From NCBI GenBank assembly GCA_022264855.1, contig JABYQU010000012.1:710116-774115 (forward strand): DNA of 64,000 bases. Direction: 5' to 3'. The DNA is from Lenzites betulinus (taxonomy: Eukaryota > Basidiomycota > Agaricomycetes > Polyporales > Polyporaceae). The position numbers were made by a program, and so were the translations under genes. Of this stretch, positions 58,452 to 64,000 are shown one piece after another. The notes beneath the pieces are model-generated. The model did no database searches. It was not told the origin of the DNA and saw only the letters and a program-made list of their open reading frames with translations. Every line of letters begins with the position of its first letter. Positions within the stretch are counted from its first letter, which is position 1.

Positions 58452-59066
58452 GAAAAAATGCGACAGCCATCAGTAAGTGTTCAGATAAGGCAAGTGGTCA
58501 TGTGACCCAGGTCTGGCAGACCAAGATCACATGGCCCGTGTGACCCAGTGTGACCATGTTACACAGACCGTCGAAGTTGGTCACAAATCTGTTACATCTG
58601 TGACCTGCTTTGACTGGCAGGCAAAGAGAGTCACGTCACCAAGTCACCTGTGTCACAGTTTACATTATTGACCCCCCCTAAAGTTGTTAGTCAAAAAACT
58701 CCGGAACTAATGAGGCTACAAACATGTAACAAAGTGCTACTAGTAGCCATCTAATAGGCCTACAACCTGTGATTATCAGCCAAGCTAACCAAGATCAAAA
58801 AATGCGACCCAAAGTGTAGGCCAACTAGTAAGTGACTACTACTACAGCTACTACTACTACTACAAGTAAGCAAAAAATGCGAAGTGAAAAGCCAAGTAAT
58901 CCAACTAGTGTCAGATATTACCAGTAAGTGAGTGCACTACCAGCAAAGCTTACCACCCAGTAGTGAAAAAATGCGAAGCAAGTGTACTACTACCAGCTAA
59001 CTCAAGTCAAAGCACTAGTGTAGCTACCACTACTGTGAGCCAGAGCCAAGTAAGCAAAAAATGCGA
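58452..59066 (+). repeat. Five scattered copies of a 12-bp motif (G/C)AAAAAATGCGA
   Basis: Exact copies at 58452-58463, 58796-58807, 58871-58882, 58975-58986 and 59055-59066, all in the same orientation, embedded in ACTACTAC/AAGTG-rich sequence. A diverged relative (AAAATATGCGA) lies near 63650. Confidence 0.85.
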
Positions 59067-59098
59067 CCCAAGTGTACTGCTAGAAGCTAATTAAATGT

Positions 59099-59200
59099 CT
59101 CTTTTTGTAACCCTGGTGGGGGTTAGGGCAGGGTCGGGGTAGGATTTGGCCAAACTGGGGGTTAAAGCAGAGGTTAAGGCAGGGGCAGGATAGAAACAGG
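59099..59200 (+). repeat. G-rich, degenerate telomere-like stretch
   Basis: Contains GGGGGTTAGGGCAGGG, GGGGGTTAAAGCAGAGGTTAAGG: scattered TTAGGG-like pieces, not a regular array. A similar block (CTTTTTGTAA then GAGGGTTAAG) recurs at 63675-63705. Confidence 0.5.
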
Positions 59201-59265
59201 GAAAAGAGGGCCAAAAACATGATGGGATATATGGGGGAATGTGTGTTATAGCAAGTGCTTGGGGT

Positions 59266-59405
59266 GTCTCTCCATCGGCAATGCCGATGGAGAGACGGGC
59301 GGTTAAGGGTGGGTATGGAGTCTCTCCAACGGCATTGCCGATGCTGGGACAGCATTATACGTGGACTTGATGGTGTCCCACCATCGGCAATGCCGATGGA
59401 GAGAC
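59266..59405. repeat. Palindrome cluster 1: three 31-bp inverted repeats
   Basis: Copies at 59266-59296, 59320-59350 and 59375-59405. The first is a perfect 15-bp arm palindrome, GTCTCTCCATCGGCA, one A, then TGCCGATGGAGAGAC. The others keep the CGGCA/TGCCG core and a GTC...GAC frame. The cluster lies upstream of the BAH/PHD-like gene starting at 59657. Confidence 0.92.
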
Positions 59406-59440
59406 GCGTCCCAGGGGAGATATGGAGAGCGGGAATGGTA

Positions 59441-59448
59441 TGACGTCA
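59441..59448. promoter_or_regulatory. CRE/ATF palindrome TGACGTCA
   Basis: Perfect bZIP site 216 bp upstream of the gene starting at 59657, 35 bp after palindrome cluster 1. Another copy follows cluster 2 at 61514-61521. Confidence 0.5.
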
Positions 59449-59492
59449 CAGGTGTTCAGATATGGCAATGGACCTGCTGTGTTTTGACATGC

Positions 59493-59527
59493 CTTTACAT
59501 AAGTCTTTACATAAGTCTTTACATAAG
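59493..59527 (+). repeat. 12-bp tandem repeat CTTTACATAAGT, three units
   Basis: Units start at 59493, 59505 and 59517, in the presumed promoter of the gene at 59657. Confidence 0.9.
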
Positions 59528-59556
59528 GATATGCAGTGCAAGCACGTGTATGTTGG

Positions 59557-59564
59557 TATAAAAA
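59557..59564 (+). promoter_or_regulatory. TATA box TATAAAAA
   Basis: Lies 93 bp before the start codon at 59657, preceded by a CACGTG E-box at 59543-59548. Confidence 0.6.
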
Positions 59565-59656
59565 TGGAGCTGCGGCTGTTGAGCAAGGTTCTCTTTGTAC
59601 CATTGTGTGCACGATCTATTCTTACACTCCGTTCACACACCCATCTACTCCGAACA

Positions 59657-61028
59657 ATGCCAAGCCCTCGATGTAACCACATCAGCTGGCAGTGCATTGG
59701 GCGGGAATCATCGCGGTACCCGAGAAAGCAGAACGCAGACTGGACGGAGTACGCGGAGGAGTGGGGGAAGGTGCGGCCTGTAGATGTGGTGTACAGTAAG
59801 TGGAATGGAGTATTGAAAGTGGATATAGGATACTAATGAGAGTGATGTAGTGCGACACAAGGAAGGGAAGATGGAGATGCCGATCCGGAGTGGGACCCAG
59901 TAAGTGGAGGGGAGGAGGATGTGGAGGGAGCAGTTGTTGTGAACTGCGATGCTAATGAATCTGAATGTTTTCTAGTGTGTGCATTATCCGCCGACCGCAT
60001 GGCTGGGAGCTCACCCCTGAGCAGGAGGCGAACATGGTGCCTGATCGGGACGACGAGGGGGTGGACGTTGCGATTGTGGCACGGCTCGGGTTTGTGTACC
60101 ACGAGGGGAGGATCCGTGGCAGGAGGTAAGTGAGTGTATTGCATGAGCGGAGTAAGATACTGAGAGAGAAGGGCACAGTTCTTTGTGGAGGTGGAGATGC
60201 TGCTTTCGCGGCTGAGGAAGCAGCAGTGCCAGCCGGGGAAGACGCGGAAGCTTTTGAAGATCTTCGGGGGGAATGAGCTTATGCGGACGACGCGACGGCG
60301 GGTAGTGCCGCTGATTTCGATTGAGGGGTACTCGGCGGTGCACGAGTGCGACGACCGTACGCTGAACATGCGGCTGCTGCAAGACTGTGAGCAGTTCTAC
60401 CGGGAGTATGTGTTCCACTGGGTGAAGCGAGGGGAGTTCTGGGGATATGAGCTGGACGCGGTAAGTGATCGAGGAGTGGGAGAGGGAGAGGAATATGCTA
60501 ACGAGTGCTATACAGGCGTCGATTGCGGCGAGCCGGTCGTTCTGCCACGAGAAGTGCCAGTACGGGAAGCGGTACTGTGTGTCGGAGCACACGATGCGGT
60601 ACTGCGATGGTGCTGAGTGCTGCCGGTGGTACCACCGGGACTGCCTGAAGGAGGTTCCGTGGGAGGACAGTGGGGATCGGTTCCCCGAGCGGCTTCGGTG
60701 GAAGCCGTTTGGGTTTGGAGCGGAGATGTGGTGGCAGTACCTGCGTCACCCGCTTGAGCGGACTGGGTACAGAGAGGGGGAGGCGCGGTACGAGGGGCTT
60801 TTGGGGGAGGTGCGTCGGTATGGGCGGAATCTTCCTGAGGGAGTGGACCCTTGGTGGGGAGTTGACGGGTATGCGCGGCGGATGTTGCGTCTTGTGCGGA
60901 AGGTGCGGCACGAGGACGTGGAGCAGGATGTGGACAAGATGAACCTATGGTTCTGCTGGTTCTCGGACAGTATCTACCGGAGGGAGTGGTTGAGCTACGA
61001 ATGCCCGAAGTGCAACGCGATTATCTGA
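59657..61028 (+). CDS. BAH-like plus PHD-like zinc finger protein, subtelomeric family member 1
   Basis: Exons 59657-59795, 59851-59899, 59976-60125, 60169-60460 and 60516-61028. The N-terminal half resembles a BAH domain: VRPVDVVY opening, VCIIRRPHGWEL, VAIVARLGFVYHEG, FFVEVEMLLSR, then GNELMRTTRRRVVPLISIEG, close to the N-E-L...VP...I pattern that ends BAH domains. Next comes a PHD-like Cys/His cluster (FCHEKCQYGKRYC...YCDGAECCRWYHRDC). The following LRWKPFGFGAEMWWQYLRHP is basic/aromatic. The C terminus is YECPKCNAII. If this is a PHD finger, its last Cys pair may be supplied by the distant CPKC. BAH-PHD proteins read histone marks; that role here is inference. The acceptor at 60168 was chosen to keep frame. 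Confidence 0.7.
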
Positions 61029-61227
61029 GAGGTAAGTGAGGGGTGTTGTGAAGAGAAGGGAAGGTTGGAGCTAACGGTAACGATAGTACAGGACGGCAAC
61101 AATAGTACGGGATATGTGAGGAAGAATATGCGTCTGAAAATGGGAAGGGAAGGATAGGAAGTAGATGTAGTGTGATGAATGACAAGGGACTTTGCTGGCA
61201 TGAGCCTGTGTGTGCGTGGTATGAGGT

Positions 61228-61510
61228 GTCTCTCCAACGGCGATGCCGATGGAGGGACAGCGTGAGCAGCAACATATTGAGTATAAATGTGTCTCTCCAA
61301 CGGCACTGCCGATGGCGGGACACCATGGGTGGCAACATCTTACATATAAATGTGTCTCTCTAACGGCGATGCCGATGGCGGGACACCGTAAGCAGCAACA
61401 TCTAACGTGTAAACGCGTCTCTCCAACGGCAATGCCGATGGCGGGACACCCTGAGTGGCAGCATCTTATGTGACAATGTGTCTCTCCAACGGCACTGCCG
61501 ATGGCGGGAC
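61228..61510. repeat. Palindrome cluster 2: five 31-bp palindromes as a 63-bp tandem array
   Basis: Copies at 61228-61258, 61291-61321, 61354-61384, 61417-61447 and 61480-61510, a constant 63-bp period. Left arm GTCTCTC(C/T)AACGGC, right arm GCCGATGG(A/C)GGGAC. The 32-bp spacers are similar to each other (CAGCAACAT/ TATAAATGT-like). Confidence 0.95.
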
Positions 61511-61513
61511 GAA

Positions 61514-61521
61514 TGACGTCA
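61514..61521. promoter_or_regulatory. CRE/ATF palindrome TGACGTCA
   Basis: Second copy of the site, four bases after palindrome cluster 2. Confidence 0.4.
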
Positions 61522-61751
61522 TGCTTATTCACACGATTTGTATGTTGGCAGGAATACATTATTCGCTGTCAGAGCATGCTACACGACGTTGTAAGTACTC
61601 GGAAACATGTAAGTGACCATCCACATCGACCTCCCCACCCGCAGACGTTAGCGACGCGTATACAACAAGGACATAGCTATATGAGGGAAGCTATGTGTGG
61701 AGGCAATGTCTGTGTGAGAGAACGAGACAGCTCAGATGAGAACGAGACAGC

Positions 61752-63102
61752 TCAGATGCATGCGAAGCATGTGGAGCAGCGGTAGCGGACGGCGTAGGGG
61801 GCGTACTGGAGGATATGGACGGGTACGGGGGGGAAGCGGACGAGGGCGAGCCACTGGTGCATGGCGGGAGGGGGCGAGCAGTCGTTGTAGAAGTGGAAGG
61901 AGTGAATAAAATACAAGTATGCCTCGAAGGAGTAGGGGTAGCGGTGGCCATTGCTATCGATGAGGGGAGCGCGCTGGATGGGGCAGGTGACGAGGGTCCA
62001 CCAGATGAGGTCATCCTGGGAGGGGCTGGGCCAGTTTTGGGGCCTCCAACGGAGCTGGTGGCAGAGGAGGCAGTTTACGGCGGAGACGGGGATGGGGGAG
62101 AGGCAGGTGATGTGGAACCACTGGCTGCAGAAATAGCAGAAGCGGGCGATGTCGGTGGCGGGGTGGTAGATGTTGTCGTGGGCGCAAGTCTCGTTGCAGA
62201 AGGGGGAGGTGTAGAACTGTGTGAGAGTGGTGAGAAAGGGCAAGGGCAAGTGGAGCGGGGATGTGAGTGGACGTACGGAGGCGGTGCCCCAGTGGCTGTG
62301 AGGGAGGTCGGGGTGGAGGCCGGCCTTGTTGAGGTGGTAGAAGTGGTTAAGACGGACGAGGGGCGCGGAGCCGTCTGTGGGCTGGAGGGAGATGGAGGAG
62401 TCGTCCATGAGGTTTACTGTGATCTGGGAGGTGAAGTGTGATACGGGGATAAGGGAGGGCGGGTATGTGATGAGGAGCTCGTTGTGGACGAGGGTGTTGT
62501 GGACGTCCGAGGGGAGCTGCTCTAGGGTGTAGGTGGTGAGGAAGTCCTGGGTGAAGATGCAGGGGTAGGCGAAAGCGAGGACCTGTAGGGGATGTGAGAT
62601 TGGGAATAGGAATAGGGAGGAAGGAGACATACGGTGTTTGAGTCGGAGTCTTGCTGGTAGTCGACGACGAAGACGATGGCGAGATCTGTGGTGAAGCTGA
62701 TAAATGAGGGGGACGGTTAGTTTATGAGGGCAGGGTGAGGCTAGGAGGAGGTGCGTACACGGCGCCGCGGAGGAGCTGTGGGACGAAGGAGCCGCGTGGG
62801 GTGGGAGCTGTGGGAGGAGAGTGGAGGTGAGTATATGAGGCGTGCGGCGAGAGGAGAGTGGAGTTGCGAGAGGAGAGTGGAGTTGCGAGAGGAGAGTGCG
62901 AGTGTGGGGACGTACGGGGCGGAGGGTCGAGGCGGTTTCCAGGAGCGAAGTACGGGTTTATGAAGGACGGGATGGACGCGAAGTTGAAGAGAGGGAAGTT
63001 GAGGAGGGGCGGGGAGGCAAAGGCGGGTGGTGCGGCGAGGGGGTCCGGGGGGCAGGCTGTGCGCGATGAGAGAGTGGGGGAAGGGGATGAGTGGGCGGAC
63101 AT
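61752..63102 (-). CDS. BAH-like plus PHD-like zinc finger protein, subtelomeric family member 2
   Basis: Minus-strand exons 63102-62916, 62807-62759, 62696-62633, 62582-62277 and 62216-61752. After a Ser/Pro-rich start (MSAHSSPSPTLSSR) the region FVPQLLRGAVFTTDLAIVFVV, LAFAYPCIFTQDF and HNELLITYPPSLIPVSHF looks like a diverged BAH domain. It is followed by a full C4HC3 PHD pattern (FCNETC, FCYFCSQWFHITC, NCLLC). HQLRWRPQNW...LIWW...P matches LRWKP...MWW...P of family member 1, and the ends YRCSTCFACI and YECPKCNAII align as Y-x-C-x2-C-x-A-x-I. Exon 2 is 49 nt with the same phases (1 to 2) as exon 2 of member 1. Convergent with it. Function inferred only. Confidence 0.68.
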
Positions 63103-63524
63103 GATGATCAGGTGGAGAATGGGGAGAAGTCGGGGGAGAGGAGATGCGATGCATTAAAAGGCGGGTGGAAGGGATGCAGGGACGGGTTGGAGACCGAGGG
63201 AGGAGGATGAAGAGGATAGAGGATTGCTGAATTGGGAGAAGTCGGAAGGAGTGTACGGGAGGGCGGGGGAGACGGAGACGGCGAGGAAGCGAGGGCGACG
63301 AGCTAGATGAGTGCGTGGTTTCTATGAGGCAGGGTCGATGTTGCGGGAGGAGATGAGGACGGGGATAATTAGAGAATGCCGCGGGGATAATTAGGGAATG
63401 CCGCGGAGGAAGTCCTGAGGATGACCGTTGAGGGCGGGCAATGCGCAGGGCGGAGGGGCGGAGGGCGGGCAATGAGCAGGGCAATGTGCAGGGCGGGCCA
63501 TGCGCAGGGCGGAGGGGCGGAGGT
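63103..63524. other. 5' flank of family member 2; G-rich, short repeats
   Basis: Contains GGATAATTAG(A/G)GAATGCCGCGG twice (63362-63405) and repeated GGGCGGAGGGGCGGAGG / GCAATG(A/T)GCAGGGC blocks (63430-63520). Confidence 0.6.
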
Positions 63525-63610
63525 GTCCCGCCATCGGCAGTGCCGATGCAGAGACGGGTGAACAAGCCAATAATGTAGTGTCCCGGCATCGGCAGTGCCG
63601 ATGGCGGGAC
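63525..63610. repeat. Palindrome cluster 3: two 31-bp palindromes
   Basis: Copies at 63525-63555 and 63580-63610. The second has arms GTCCCGGCATCGGCA and TGCCGATGGCGGGAC with one mismatch. Upstream of family member 2 and closest to the telomere. Confidence 0.92.
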
Positions 63611-63862
63611 ACCCTTCCGAGGCGCAAATTGGGTGTTTCTGTAGTGATAAAATATGCGATGCACAAATTAATACTGTCTTTTTGTAATGTGGGTGAGGGT
63701 TAAGTGTGGAAACGGATAGGAATGGCGGGAAGGGGGGTAAAACGTACAATGTGAAAAATGGGATATCTGGGTGATGTTAGGCATAACCGTGGTAGTGGGT
63801 AGCCAGGGGATGGATCAGGACAAATACAAGTTACTATGTGAGGAAGACAAATGTCCGAGTGC
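63611..63862. other. Telomere-proximal unique sequence
   Basis: Carries a diverged copy of the ATGCGA...TTAAT...GTCTTTTTGTAA block also found at 59058-59110. No gene. Confidence 0.5.
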
Positions 63863-64000
63863 TTAGGGTTAGGGTTAGGGTTAGGGTTAGGGTTAGGGTT
63901 AGGGTTAGGGGTTAGGGTTAGGGTTAGGGTTAGGGTTAGGGTTAGGGTTAGGGTTAGGGTTAGGGTTAGGGTTAGGGTTAGGGTTAGGTTAGGGTTAGGG
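63863..64000 (+). repeat. Telomeric repeat array (TTAGGG)n
   Basis: About 23 units to the window edge, with one unit gaining a G near 63910 and one losing a G near 63988. The G-rich strand runs towards the right, as at a right-hand chromosome terminus. Confidence 0.97.

Noticed and set aside
59099..59200. Interstitial telomere array
   Set aside because: Only scattered GGGTTAGGG-like pieces, no regular TTAGGG periodicity.
61228..61510. CRISPR array
   Set aside because: Direct repeats with regular spacing resemble one, but this is a eukaryotic telomere-proximal locus, the spacers are nearly identical to each other and the repeats are palindromic minisatellite units.

Overview
This window is the right-hand end of a chromosome of a filamentous basidiomycete, probably an Agaricomycete. 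The evidence is a terminal TTAGGG array reading towards the right edge, intron-dense genes with short GT-AG introns of about 50-70 nt, three DUF6535 membrane-protein paralogues (a family typical of Agaricomycetes), a TGY-type Hog1 MAP kinase, and a Tad1-like LINE. Exon boundaries were read by eye from splice signals and reading frame; no transcript or database evidence was available.

Left part (1-25 kb): the 3' part of a Dsk2/ubiquilin gene; a C2-like plus membrane-segment protein; the Sel1-repeat chitin synthase activator Skt5/Chs4 with a prenylation motif; an F-box gene; a Ubp9/USP12/46-type deubiquitinase with a long disordered tail; mitochondrial methylcrotonoyl-CoA carboxylase alpha; a small membrane protein; and the first DUF6535 gene. 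Between these lie three copies (two direct, one inverted) of a 0.8-1.0 kb dispersed repeat that carries a TATA-like box, splice-like sites and a variable minisatellite.

Middle (25.6-36.6 kb): a 10.9-kb LINE bounded by a perfect 14-bp target-site duplication. It has a poly(A) tail, an intact endonuclease/reverse transcriptase/RNase H ORF, a CCHC gag-like ORF and two further upstream ORFs. It separates DUF6535 gene 1 from tandem DUF6535 genes 2 and 3.

Right-central part (37-57 kb): DUF6535 genes 2 and 3; a second, 15-exon deubiquitinase of the Ubp2/USP25/28 type; an NTF2-like small protein and NADH-cytochrome b5 reductase (Mcr1) on the minus strand; a small minus-strand ORF with one in-frame stop; Hog1; and a dynamin-like GTPase. 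These look like ordinary single-copy housekeeping or stress genes. Three ubiquitin-pathway genes fall in the first 46.5 kb.

Subtelomere (57.1-64 kb): degenerate tandem repeats, a 12-bp AAAAAATGCGA-type motif repeated five times, then an alternating layout of palindrome cluster, gene, palindrome cluster, gene, palindrome cluster, telomere. The palindrome is a 31-bp near-perfect inverted repeat present ten times, five of them as a regular 63-bp tandem array. The two convergent genes it brackets appear to be divergent members of one family combining a BAH-like region, a PHD-like zinc finger, and a shared C-terminal Y-x-C-x2-C-x-A-x-I ending. BAH-PHD proteins are chromatin readers in other organisms, so a subtelomeric family linked to a repeated palindrome is the most unusual system seen here.
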